Shown: positions 6,393 through 13,592 of the stretch, in pieces
Layout: every line of letters begins with the position of its first letter
Position numbering within the stretch: position 1 is the first letter of the stretch
Virus record (IMG/VR): IMGVR_UViG_3300048590_000028
Span: 1 to 33,038 of that record
Length of the DNA stretch: 33,038 nucleotides
Reading direction: 5' to 3' (one strand)
Source: a virus
Translations under genes and position numbers: made by a program
Notes under the pieces: generated by a model
Database searches by the model: none
Told to the model about the DNA's origin: nothing
Seen by the model: the letters and a program-made list of their open reading frames with translations, nothing else

Positions 6393-8465
6393 GTGAGCTA
6401 TTTCAATAACCTGCTGCTCCTGACCCCGCAGGGGCCGGGGACAGTCACAGGCACGGGCGACATCGCGCTGGCCCCGCTCGAGGTCAGCGGCAGCGGTACG
6501 GTCACGGGGGCACCGGCTGCGGGCGGACCCGTTTCGCTGCTCGCGTTCTGGATGGGCGGTGCTGGTGCCGTCACGACGACCGAGATCACCGGCTCGGGCG
6601 CCATCACGCTCGGGGCTGTCGAAGTCGATGGCGCTGGCGTTCGCACGGCGACTGGTAGCGGCGCGATCACGTTCGGCCCCATCGAGGTCGATGGGACTGC
6701 GGAACGCTCGGTCGCGGGTTCAGGGGCGATCACCCTGGGCGCCGTCACGGTGGCGGGAACGGCCGAGCGGGTCGTCACCGGCAGCGGTGCGATTACATTC
6801 GGGCCGATCACGGTATCGGGTACGGCGGAACGGGAGGTCACCGGATCAGGTGCCCTGACCCTCGGCGCGATCACCGTAGACGGCGCGGGCTCGGTCAGCG
6901 GGGCAATCACCGGCACGGGTGAAATCACCCTCGCCGCAGTTACCGTTGACGGCTCTGGAACGATTGGCAGGACCGCATCGGGGGCGATCACCCTCGGCGC
7001 CCTGACCGTTGCAGGAACGGCAGAACGCTCGGTCACCGGGTCCGGCGCGATCACTTTCGGCCCGATCACCGTCGCGGGAACCGCCGAACGAAGCATTACC
7101 GGCTCGGGCGCACTGACGCTCGGGGCCGTCACGGTCAGCGGCTCTGGCACGGTATCAGCCCCGACGCAGGGCGGATTCGTGTCCATGTTCGCCCCGTGGC
7201 TGGGCGGTGCTGGCGCGGTTGTCGATACCTCTCACAGCGGCACCGGAGCGATCACGCTCGGGGCCATCGAGGTTGCGGGAACCGGCGAACGGTCGGTTAC
7301 CGGAACTGGATCGGTCACGCTCGGCGCGATCACCGTCGCAGGCACGGGCGAGCGCAGCGTCACCGGCACAGGGGCGATCAGCCTCGGTGCGCTCGAGGTC
7401 GACGGCAGCGGGTCGGTTAGCGGGAACGTCACCGGCACGGGTGCGGTCACCCTCGGGCCGATCACCGTATCGGGCGCTGGCTCGATCGGCCGTAGCGGAT
7501 CGGGCGCAATCACGCTCGGCGCGCTCGAGGTATCAGGCTCCGGCACGGTCGGCGGGAACGTCGCCGGCACAGGTGCACTGACCCTCGGCGCCATTGCAGT
7601 CAGCGGCACGGCCGAACGGGTCATCCCCGGAACGGGATCGATCACCCTCGGCGCTGTGACCGTCGATGGATTAGGCGAGATCTCGCATACCGGCACCGGG
7701 GCCATCACCCTCGGCCCGGTCACGGTATCTGGCACCGGAACCGCAGCCCCGCAGCAGGGCGGCGTCGTGTCCATGCTGGGCTTCTGGCTCGGCGGCATCG
7801 GTGCGGATGCCTACACGCCGGGAACGGTTACCGGATCTGGCGCGCTGACCCTCGGCGCCCTGACTGTTGCCGGAACCGGCACGGTCGGTGGCGAGATCGG
7901 CGGCGGCGGCGACATCGGTGAGGAAATCACCGGCACAGGGTCAATCACCCTTGCCGCCCTGACCGTAGCCGGCACGGCCGAGCGGTCGGTGGTCGGCAGT
8001 GGCGCAATCACCCTTGCCGCGCTCGAGCTGGCCGGCACGGGCTCGGTAGGCGACGTCATCACTGGCTCCGGGGCGCTGACGCTCGGCGCCATTGAGGTCA
8101 GCGGAACCGGCGAGCGCGCGGTTACAGGACAGGGCGCGATCAGCCTGGGGCCGATTGCGGTTGATGGTGATGGGCAGACGATCCCGCTGGTCAGCGGATC
8201 AGGGGCGATCGTACTCGGCGCTATCGAGGTCGATGGCGCAGGCACGATCGGTCGAACCGCTTCTGGGAACATCGTCCTCGGGGCGATACAGGTCGAAGGG
8301 TCGATCTTCCTGCCGGCCTCATCCCGGCGTCTGGTGACGGCAGATGGTGGCCGGATCATCAGGACAGACGGAACGCGCACTGTTCTCGGTAAGGGGTCCA
8401 GAACGGTCAAGGCCCGAGGGTCCAGGACGGTCAGGCCAAAAGGTAACCGGACGATTGACACATGA
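6393..8465 (+). CDS. Giant GSGAITLG-repeat protein (25 units)
   Basis: 690 residues from a GTG preceded by GGGGCGGA. Almost the whole protein is a tandem array of 25 degenerate units of mostly about 21 residues with consensus T-G-S/T-G-A-I-T-L-G-x-I/V-x-V-x-G-T/S-G/A-x-x-x-x. Three related hydrophobic inserts with consensus GG-x-V-S-hydrophobic-x-F/P-W-hydrophobic-GG-x-GA begin at about residues 44, 260 and 456, so the array also has a 200-residue super-period. The tail (residues about 650-690) changes to a basic 8-residue repeat built on G-x-R-T-V. The alternating beta-turn pattern predicts a beta-helix or beta-solenoid shaft, plausible for a long fibre. A single unit of the same repeat occurs in the gene at 3. 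Function beyond a structural fibre is inference. Confidence 0.75.
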   Translation: MSYFNNLLLLTPQGPGTVTGTGDIALAPLEVSGSGTVTGAPAAGGPVSLLAFWMGGAGAVTTTEITGSGAITLGAVEVDGAGVRTATGSGAITFGPIEVDGTAERSVAGSGAITLGAVTVAGTAERVVTGSGAITFGPITVSGTAEREVTGSGALTLGAITVDGAGSVSGAITGTGEITLAAVTVDGSGTIGRTASGAITLGALTVAGTAERSVTGSGAITFGPITVAGTAERSITGSGALTLGAVTVSGSGTVSAPTQGGFVSMFAPWLGGAGAVVDTSHSGTGAITLGAIEVAGTGERSVTGTGSVTLGAITVAGTGERSVTGTGAISLGALEVDGSGSVSGNVTGTGAVTLGPITVSGAGSIGRSGSGAITLGALEVSGSGTVGGNVAGTGALTLGAIAVSGTAERVIPGTGSITLGAVTVDGLGEISHTGTGAITLGPVTVSGTGTAAPQQGGVVSMLGFWLGGIGADAYTPGTVTGSGALTLGALTVAGTGTVGGEIGGGGDIGEEITGTGSITLAALTVAGTAERSVVGSGAITLAALELAGTGSVGDVITGSGALTLGAIEVSGTGERAVTGQGAISLGPIAVDGDGQTIPLVSGSGAIVLGAIEVDGAGTIGRTASGNIVLGAIQVEGSIFLPASSRRLVTADGGRIIRTDGTRTVLGKGSRTVKARGSRTVRPKGNRTIDT
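6444..8300 (+). repeat. Coding tandem repeat, 25 degenerate units of about 63 bp
   Basis: DNA counterpart of the GSGAITLG protein array. Unit starts recur every 60-70 bases, recognisable from ggCTCGGGCGCNATCACNCTCGG-like cores, and are interrupted by three inserts coding for the hydrophobic FW segments (about 6522, 7170 and 7758). Neighbouring units differ by many synonymous changes, so this is an old, diverged array rather than a recent expansion. The repeat is a possible substrate for in-frame recombination. Confidence 0.8.
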
Positions 8466-8764
8466 ATGACGTTCTCATCCTGCCAGTAGAAGGGTCGCTG
8501 CGGTACACGTTCGACTTCACGGACGAGATGCCCAGCACGTCCCCAGCGACATTCCTGACAGGCGTTACGTTCTCGATCAACCAGTCAGGGTCGCCGCTGG
8601 CGCCTGTACTGAGCCTGCAGACCAACGAGTACAGCATCAATCGCTCGACCATTCAGGTGACTGGTGGTGCGCATGGCGAGAAGTACATCCTGCAGGCTCG
8701 AGCCACTACAAGCGGCAACGAGATATTGGTTAAGGATGCCGTGCTGATGGGGTTTGACGGATGA
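8462..8764 (+). CDS. Fibre-tail adaptor-like protein
   Basis: 100 residues, starting in an ATGA overlap with the repeat protein. The sequence (VEGSLRYTFDFTDEMPSTSPATFL, then GVTFSINQSGSPLAP, STIQVTGGAHGEKYILQARATTSGNEILVKDAVLMG) fits the roughly 100-residue beta-sandwich family annotated in phages as fibre-tail adaptor proteins: a 'D-Y-x-F-D-W/F' start, a 'G-T-x-G-x-x-Y-x-x-x-x-x-x-T-x-x-G' core strand pair and a closing strand. Its place between a repeat fibre and a further small gene fits a connector role. The family call is moderately supported by motif layout, not by a search. Confidence 0.62.
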   Translation: MNDVLILPVEGSLRYTFDFTDEMPSTSPATFLTGVTFSINQSGSPLAPVLSLQTNEYSINRSTIQVTGGAHGEKYILQARATTSGNEILVKDAVLMGFDG

Positions 8765-8961
8765 TCGAGTTCACGAGATCGGGCTACATCGAAGTCACCC
8801 GCAACGGCCAGGTGCTGTCGCGTCACCGTCAGGAACGGGAAGCAATCGAGTCCTGCGCCCGCTACGGAAACGGCGACTACATCATCACCTATCCCACGGT
8901 GCGGGTGTCGGTGCGCAACGGCGAACTGGTCGGCATCATTAACGGAACACTGAACGCATGA
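8761..8961 (+). CDS. Small hypothetical phage protein (66 aa)
   Basis: Starts in an ATGA overlap with the adaptor-like gene and ends in an ATGA overlap with the fibre gene that follows. The product (MIEFTRSGYIEVTRNGQVLS, then a short helix REAIESCARYGNGDYIITYPTVRVSVRNGEL) reads as a compact beta-helix-beta domain. The precise stop/start coupling on both sides supports it as a real gene. It is typical of very small proteins beside phage fibre genes; I cannot assign a function. Confidence 0.62.
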   Translation: MIEFTRSGYIEVTRNGQVLSRHRQEREAIESCARYGNGDYIITYPTVRVSVRNGELVGIINGTLNA

Positions 8962-10664
8962 GTGCGACCTTCGACACCACGACGAAAGCGGCCTACGACG
9001 CCGCCACGACGGCCGCGGCACGGGCAGCGGCGATCGTCGCCAGCCTGTCGGTTGGCGGGAGCCCGCAAGGCTCGGTCGTGGTCAAGGTCTACAGCGGTGC
9101 GAGCCCCGACGTCGAGATGGGCGCGGGCACCATGTCCGCCCCGTGGGCCACGGCCTCGGGCGGGACGGTGGTAATCGGGGAAGTGTCGAGCTTCACCGTG
9201 GGCACTACTGGTACGCCGAACGCGAACTGGTACATCAAGTTTCAGACGCTGGACGGGACGCGCTGGGCGCGCACCAGTTTCGGGCTGTCGGGAAGTGGAC
9301 AAGACCTGACCTGGTCTCTTGCGACCTTTGCGAGCGGCCAGACCGGCACCATCGGCACCGCGACGATCGTCTGTACGGGCAATGCGGCCCCGGTGTTTAC
9401 CGTGGCACCGACCACAGCCAGCATTGCGGCCACGGGAGGGACCATCCAGTTCACCGCGACCGATCCCGACGGCGGTACGATCCTCTACAGCCTGACCACG
9501 ACCCGCAGCGGCATCACGATCAACAGCACGACGGGGCTGGTGACGGTTACGGCGGCGGCGGCGGGAACGTCCGGCAACATCGTCGTGCAAGCCAGTGACG
9601 GTATATTGGCGACGAGTACGTCGTGCGCGGTGACGGTGGCGAGCGCCGGGGCGCTCAAGTGGTATCCGGGGCACTACGCCGCGCCGGATTCCGTACTCCT
9701 GCCGACAGCTATTGCGGCTCACACGAATCTCTGGAGTCAAATATCGTCAGTCTCGAATTTCGTCGGCGGCGAAATGTACGTGCCGTGGGGGCAGCTTGAG
9801 CCAACCACGGCAGGGGCGTATTCATGGTCTTTGGTTGATACCCAGATTGCTGCACTGGCGGCAATTGGCAAGAAGGCCATCATCAACGTCTGGGCGCACC
9901 GCTACGGCACGACTTCGACCGGCGGAGGCTACCATCCGCAATACCTGATCGATTCAGGGGACGTTCTCGGCGGAACCGTGGACGGCACAAGCATTTCCGA
10001 AGTGTGCCTGTGGCGGTCATACGTGGCGGATCGCTACATGGCTTTGTTCGCGGCCATTGCTGCGCGCTACGACAACGACGATCGCGTTGCTGCAATCAAT
10101 ACTTGCGAGACCGCGTTCCTGGCGTTGGGAGACTACAGCGGCAGCGCCTTGCTGACGCAGTGGCAGCGGATCGCCGCTTATCTGCCGACCGTGCTGGTGC
10201 AGACTCCTGTGTTCGTGAAGGCCAACTTCCTGCAAACACAGACCGACATGGCAATGCTCATGCAGGCGTGCGTTGATGCGGGCGCGGGCATGGGTGGGCC
10301 GGACATGTTCCCGGTGGAGTTCTCTGGAACGACGGATAACTGGGGGCAGCGGTGCTTGCGTGGCGAGCGGTATGTCGCCGGAACGTGGACGACGGGCGTT
10401 GCTGCAAATCAGCAGTCGGTGATCCCGGTGCTGATGGAACAGCAAGTCGTCCGCTCCACGAGCGCGACCCCGGCGATGTATTACAACGCCGCCGTGACGC
10501 GCTATTCCTGCACGCACGTCACCTGGCAGGCTAAGACAACGGCGTTCCTGTACGGCTCCAATGGGGCCACGCTGGTTCCCGCGATGGACTGGTCGAACGT
10601 GTTGCCCTACGTGCGCGACAACGATTTGCCACTTAGAACAACGGTCCCCACGGGGATTGCATAA
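8958..10664 (+). CDS. Tail fibre with Ig-like domain and glycoside-hydrolase-like TIM barrel
   Basis: 568 residues. Residues 1-140 form an attachment module related to the visible N-terminus of the gene at 3 (WYIKFQTLDGTRWARTSFGLSGSG against the equivalent W-R-F stretch there). Residues 143-228 are a cadherin/He_PIG-like Ig domain (FTATDPDGGTILYSL). From about 235 to the end the sequence follows a clan A glycoside hydrolase plan: strand with GGEMYVPWGQLEPTTAGAYSW, strand with KKAIINVWAHRY, a fourth-strand Glu at E384 in AINTCETAF that fits the acid/base position, and E494 in VIPVLMEQQVV that fits the nucleophile position. This suggests an endo- or exo-glycosidase that digests a host polysaccharide. 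The substrate is unknown; the barrel assignment is inference from motif order. Confidence 0.7.
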   Translation: MSATFDTTTKAAYDAATTAAARAAAIVASLSVGGSPQGSVVVKVYSGASPDVEMGAGTMSAPWATASGGTVVIGEVSSFTVGTTGTPNANWYIKFQTLDGTRWARTSFGLSGSGQDLTWSLATFASGQTGTIGTATIVCTGNAAPVFTVAPTTASIAATGGTIQFTATDPDGGTILYSLTTTRSGITINSTTGLVTVTAAAAGTSGNIVVQASDGILATSTSCAVTVASAGALKWYPGHYAAPDSVLLPTAIAAHTNLWSQISSVSNFVGGEMYVPWGQLEPTTAGAYSWSLVDTQIAALAAIGKKAIINVWAHRYGTTSTGGGYHPQYLIDSGDVLGGTVDGTSISEVCLWRSYVADRYMALFAAIAARYDNDDRVAAINTCETAFLALGDYSGSALLTQWQRIAAYLPTVLVQTPVFVKANFLQTQTDMAMLMQACVDAGAGMGGPDMFPVEFSGTTDNWGQRCLRGERYVAGTWTTGVAANQQSVIPVLMEQQVVRSTSATPAMYYNAAVTRYSCTHVTWQAKTTAFLYGSNGATLVPAMDWSNVLPYVRDNDLPLRTTVPTGIA

Positions 10665-11575
10665 TGGCTTTCGTCACTGGGCAGGTCGTCACCGAGAATA
10701 ACGTCACGGACGCCAGCAACCAGCGGTCGATGGCGCTGTCTGGAGTGACGGCCGGGAATGCCTTGATCGTGGCGATTCGCGTCACTGCCGGGGCTGCGTA
10801 TCAGGTCTCTACGGTGTCGAGCAATCTTGACGGGGTTCTGACGAAGCTCACCGACATTCAAGACGCTGCGATTCGGTTCTATACGTGGTATTTGGAAAAC
10901 GCCAGCGCGGGCACGCACACGCTGACGCTGACTACGGGCGGTGCGTCACAGACGGTCCGCTGGACGATCGCCGAGTATGACAATGTGCCGTCGTCGGGGA
11001 TCATCGATAACGCCGACAGTGCTGCTTTTTCGACCACGACGACACCGACGACCAGCAACGTCACCACGACTGGCGCAAGTCGGGTGATCGTCTCGGCGAT
11101 AGCGACCGACCTCGGCGCGACGACGATTGTTCCCGCTGACGGCGAAACCGAACGGACCGAGCTAAACGATCGCTTGCAGTTGCAGGACGAGGCCGCTGCG
11201 ACTGCTGGAGATTACAGTGCAAGCTGGACGCTCGGCACGACGCAGCCCGGTATCTGGGCGATTCTCGCGCTCAAACAGCCGGTTGACACGACCAAGTACC
11301 TGAAGCTACTCGCCCACAGCAGCGCCGCGAGTGCGACCGGAGTCGAGGGCGTAGTACTGAATGCCGCACGGGATACCGTGATCGGCGAATTTACCGGGCA
11401 GGCGTTTGAGGCAACTCTCGAGGGCAGTCCCGGCGAGGCCGTGCTGCTGATCGACGTCGCGGACATTACCCCCGACGGTGACACGCTCACGACAAGCGAC
11501 ACGCCGATCGTGTTCGCTTACAACACCACTGACGGGACCGTGGGCGAAGGCTCCGCCACCGTGATCGAGGTCTAG
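10664..11575 (+). CDS. Two-domain phage structural protein
   Basis: 303 residues, TAATG overlap with the fibre before it. Residues 1-205 form a beta-sandwich (GNALIVAIRVTAGAAYQVSTV, then FYTWYLENASAGTHTLTLTTGG, VIVSAIATDLGA and SASWTLGTTQPGIWAILALKQ) resembling lectin-like domains; the 'W-x-L-G' and 'A-x-L-A-L-K' strands near 200 are typical closing strands. The C-terminal 95 residues are a separate small domain (YLKLLAHSSAASATGVEGVVLNA). A Ser/Thr-rich stretch (TTTTPTTSNVTTTG) links strands. It is probably a fibre accessory or surface decoration; there is no enzymatic motif. Confidence 0.6.
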   Translation: MAFVTGQVVTENNVTDASNQRSMALSGVTAGNALIVAIRVTAGAAYQVSTVSSNLDGVLTKLTDIQDAAIRFYTWYLENASAGTHTLTLTTGGASQTVRWTIAEYDNVPSSGIIDNADSAAFSTTTTPTTSNVTTTGASRVIVSAIATDLGATTIVPADGETERTELNDRLQLQDEAAATAGDYSASWTLGTTQPGIWAILALKQPVDTTKYLKLLAHSSAASATGVEGVVLNAARDTVIGEFTGQAFEATLEGSPGEAVLLIDVADITPDGDTLTTSDTPIVFAYNTTDGTVGEGSATVIEV

Positions 11576-11576
11576 C

Positions 11577-12098
11577 ATGGCTATTGTCGCAACCGACCTG
11601 AAGTTCTTCCTCAGTGGTGGGGCTTCAAACGCCAATCCCGCAGCTTCGCTCGGGGGCGTGATTTCCTCCAACCAGGTCGGCTCGAACCTGTTTGACGACA
11701 TCAGCACGGCGGAAGCCGCTGCGGGTGATACCGAATACAGGTGCTACTACGTCAAGAACACGAACGCCACCGATACGGCCTACGCGGTGAAAGTCTGGAT
11801 CGCCAGCAATACCACAGCGACTTCCACTGCAATCCAGATCGCACTGGCGAAGGAAGGCGTAGCGAATACCGTTGAAACGGTGGCCAATGAAGGCACGGCC
11901 CCAATCGGCGCATCCGCAAGCCCAATGGTGGCGCCGACCTTCGATGATGCCGAGGACGAGGCAAATTGCCTCACGATCGGTAACCTGGCCCCCGGCGCAG
12001 CTCATGCCGTTTGGATCAAGCGGGTAGTCACTGCCACCACGGTCGCTTTCGCCAATGACACCACGACCCTGCGCGTCAAGGCGAATACGGCCTCGTAA
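11577..12098 (+). CDS. Phage accessory structural protein (SGGASN family type)
   Basis: 173 residues beginning one base after the previous stop. The opening FFLSGGASNANPAASLGGVISSNQVGSNLFDDISTAEAAAGDTEYRCYYVKN is characteristic of a widespread phage structural family that I recognise by sight, with the 'L-S-G-G-x-x-N-x-x-P-x-x-S-L-G-G' start and the 'A-x-x-G-D-T-E-Y-R-C-x-Y' core. Usual members have this length. The final strand (FANDTTTLRVKANTAS) ends cleanly. Members commonly sit beside tail or fibre genes. Role in the virion unknown. Confidence 0.7.
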   Translation: MAIVATDLKFFLSGGASNANPAASLGGVISSNQVGSNLFDDISTAEAAAGDTEYRCYYVKNTNATDTAYAVKVWIASNTTATSTAIQIALAKEGVANTVETVANEGTAPIGASASPMVAPTFDDAEDEANCLTIGNLAPGAAHAVWIKRVVTATTVAFANDTTTLRVKANTAS

Positions 12099-12517
12099 TG
12101 GGCGTCAGGTGGGCACCTCGCGAGTCGGGCGGTTCGCTCAACTGGACGAGCCTAACCGGGACAGATCAGGGCGTTATCAATGGCAGTGCGGACGTCCTTG
12201 ATTCCGTCGAGACCGACCTGCTGCTGATTTGGCAGCAGAACGGATCCGCTACCTCAGACCTGACCCTGCTGTGGCAGGTCGACGCCAACCCCATCACGGC
12301 GGTCGAATCTGATCTGTCCCTGACTTGGAACGTGATTACTGAGGCAGGCACATCAGTCGAGCGCGATCTGGTGCTGCTGTGGCAGAGAGCCGGATCCGTC
12401 ACCCGCAACCTATCCCTGGTATGGCAACTGCAGGGTGAGCCCGCAGAAGCACGCGAGAGTGTGCAATGGATTAACCAGATCACCCCTGATGGGGTGCTGA
12501 CTCAGGTCGCAGCGTGA
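12098..12517 (+). CDS. Short repeat protein with five DLxLxW strands
   Basis: 139 residues; TAATG overlap with the gene before and GTGA overlap with the HNH gene after. Residues 40-109 contain five D/N-L-x-L-x-W strands (starting at 40, 54, 72, 90 and 104), spaced 14, 18, 18 and 14 residues, so the pattern is regular and nearly symmetrical. The units are hydrophobic every second residue, as in a beta-sheet or beta-roll. No known family recognised. Position at the end of the appendage operon, before HNH and packaging genes, suggests a small structural component. Confidence 0.58.
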   Translation: MGVRWAPRESGGSLNWTSLTGTDQGVINGSADVLDSVETDLLLIWQQNGSATSDLTLLWQVDANPITAVESDLSLTWNVITEAGTSVERDLVLLWQRAGSVTRNLSLVWQLQGEPAEARESVQWINQITPDGVLTQVAA

Positions 12518-12843
12518 AATATCGGACTAGCACCGATGAACCGCGTGTCTATGACCTGCGGGCATGGAAGCGCGCTCGAAAGCTGCACTTGGCGCAAGAG
12601 CCGCTGTGCAGAGTATGCGTTTCGATGGGACTAATTGTCCCCGCAACAGAGGTGGACCACATCATCGCCATTAGTCGAGGCGGCGATTGGTTTGATGGAG
12701 AAAACCTCCAGTCACTCTGCGGGCTGCATCACGCGCAAAAGACCCGCCTGGATGAAGGCAAGATGGTTAAAACCGGGTGCGACGTGAACGGAATTCCGCT
12801 GCATCCGAGCAGTCATTGGTGGGAAGGAAGTCAGGTAAAATAA
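12514..12843 (+). CDS. HNH endonuclease
   Basis: 109 residues; GTG start in a GTGA overlap. The product has a zinc-binding and catalytic HNH layout: C32 and C35 (CRVC), D48-H49 in EVDHI, N64 in ENLQSLC, C69 and H72-H73. HNH proteins of this length next to the terminase are a standard part of HK97-like phage packaging modules, where they work with the large terminase to cut concatemers. The Lys/Arg-rich RKLHLAQEP start is typical. Being directly upstream of terS, separated only by a hairpin, a small gene and a terminator, supports this role. Well supported by motifs and place. Confidence 0.9.
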   Translation: MKYRTSTDEPRVYDLRAWKRARKLHLAQEPLCRVCVSMGLIVPATEVDHIIAISRGGDWFDGENLQSLCGLHHAQKTRLDEGKMVKTGCDVNGIPLHPSSHWWEGSQVK

Positions 12844-12844
12844 C

Positions 12845-12878
12845 GGAGCGCAACAGGACGGCAATCCTGCTGCGCCCC
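12845..12878 (+). other. Strong stem-loop after HNH gene
   Basis: An 11-bp stem (12848-12858 with 12865-12875, one A·C mismatch) and a 6-base loop, extended by two G-C pairs (12845-12846 with 12877-12878) past a mismatch. It lies immediately after the HNH stop. No T-run follows (it reads CTAACCCCC), so it is not a convincing factor-independent terminator; it could be an RNA-processing site, a translation barrier or part of a packaging or terminus region. Confidence 0.6.
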
Positions 12879-12888
12879 TAACCCCCTA

Positions 12889-12904
12889 CGCTAGAGAGGT
12901 AGCG
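12889..12904 (+). promoter_or_regulatory. Hairpin presenting the ribosome-binding site of the small Cys-rich gene
   Basis: A 5-bp perfect stem (CGCTA 12889-12893 with TAGCG 12900-12904) holds the purine-rich GAGAGG ribosome-binding site in its loop, 8 bases before the ATG at 12908. The Shine-Dalgarno would be exposed rather than hidden. Short, so it could be chance. Confidence 0.4.
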
Positions 12905-12907
12905 CAG

Positions 12908-13063
12908 ATGGCTAAAAGAAATCTTACCACCAGAGAAAAAAGCCGCACCTGTAAAGGCTGCGGCCAGTTGATCGCGGGCTGTTCATGCGTTGGGTCATAC
13001 AGCACAAGGATGACCCAGTGCTGTGGCGAATGTATCAAAGGTCGATTGCTGCATAGCCAATAG
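12908..13063 (+). CDS. Small Cys-rich (zinc-ribbon-like) protein
   Basis: 51 residues from the ATG at 12908, preceded by GAGAGG at 8 bases. It has seven cysteines (C15, C18, C25, C27, C38, C39, C42), including CKGC and CGEC pairs, which suggests a single zinc site. The sequence is rich in Lys, Arg and Thr codons ending in A/T (AAA, AGA, CTT, ACC mixed) and the surrounding stretch is distinctly AT-richer than neighbouring genes. With the hairpin before and the terminator after it, this looks like a moron-type cassette acquired between the appendage and packaging modules. Nucleic-acid or protein binding is possible; there is no family match I can name. Confidence 0.6.
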   Translation: MAKRNLTTREKSRTCKGCGQLIAGCSCVGSYSTRMTQCCGECIKGRLLHSQ

Positions 13064-13076
13064 ATTCAATGGCTTA

Positions 13077-13136
13077 GGGGCGGGTAGTTGGGATTTAAAG
13101 TAGGGATGCCGACCACCGCCGCCCCAGTCTTTTTTT
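13077..13136 (+). terminator. Factor-independent terminator before terminase
   Basis: Outer stem GGGGCG (13077-13082) pairs with CGCCCC (13120-13125). After a 2-base bulge, 13083-13091 pairs with 13109-13117 (one A·C mismatch and one U·G pair), with a 17-base loop. It is followed by AGTC and a run of seven Ts (13130-13136). It separates the appendage/HNH region from the packaging genes. The remaining 48 bases up to 13185 are AT-rich without a convincing promoter. Confidence 0.68.
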
Positions 13137-13184
13137 CATATCTCTTAACAATTCCTTGACTATCAGGACGCCACCAGGCCGCTC

Positions 13185-13592
13185 ATGGACACGCCGGGAC
13201 GACGATCGACAGCCAGCCTTTCCATAGCAGCGGTCAAGTCGTGGACCCGTATGGAGCCGCCAGAATCGGTTTCAGAGGCCGCTGCGGTGGTTTGGCGCGA
13301 GGTAGTGGCTACCAAGCCGGCCGAGTGGTTTCAGGCAGACACGGCTCCGGTGCTGGAGGCATATTGCAACACGATCGTGGAATATCGCCGGGTGGCGGAG
13401 GCGCTGGCGGCAACTGGGCCGTCGGACTTGAGTACCTATCGTCCACTGGTGGACATGGCCGAAAAGCTTGGACGGGCGATCACGTCGATGGCGACGAAGA
13501 TGCGCCTGACCCCGCAGTCCCGGTACACGCCGATTTCGGCGGGGACGGCAGCGAAGAAAGCGGGAGCGGCTTCGAGGCCCTGGAGCGCGTAG
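13185..13592 (+). CDS. terS: Terminase small subunit (P27-like)
   Basis: 135 residues from ATG at 13185. The core AAVVWREVVATKPAEWF, then TAPVLEAYCNTIVEYRRVAEAL, then a helix AEKLGRAITSMATKMRLTPQSRYTPISAGTAAKK and the terminal RPWSA are the recognisable end of P27-family small terminases, whose subunits form a ring that recognises the packaging start and regulates the large subunit. Length is in the usual range. The gene directly precedes the large terminase, with which it overlaps in a different frame. The conserved C-terminus up to the stop shows the gene is intact. High confidence. Confidence 0.9.
   Translation: MDTPGRRSTASLSIAAVKSWTRMEPPESVSEAAAVVWREVVATKPAEWFQADTAPVLEAYCNTIVEYRRVAEALAATGPSDLSTYRPLVDMAEKLGRAITSMATKMRLTPQSRYTPISAGTAAKKAGAASRPWSA

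Noticed and set aside
6398-8461. Three long minus-strand open frames under the repeat gene
   Set aside because: They arise because the repeat array uses few codons that give stops on the other strand. The products are Pro/Val/Thr-rich mirror images of the GSG repeats.
13137-13184. Promoter with TTGACT near 13157 before terS
   Set aside because: A -35-like hexamer is present, but no -10-like element lies at 15-19 bases downstream. The region is just AT-richer than average.
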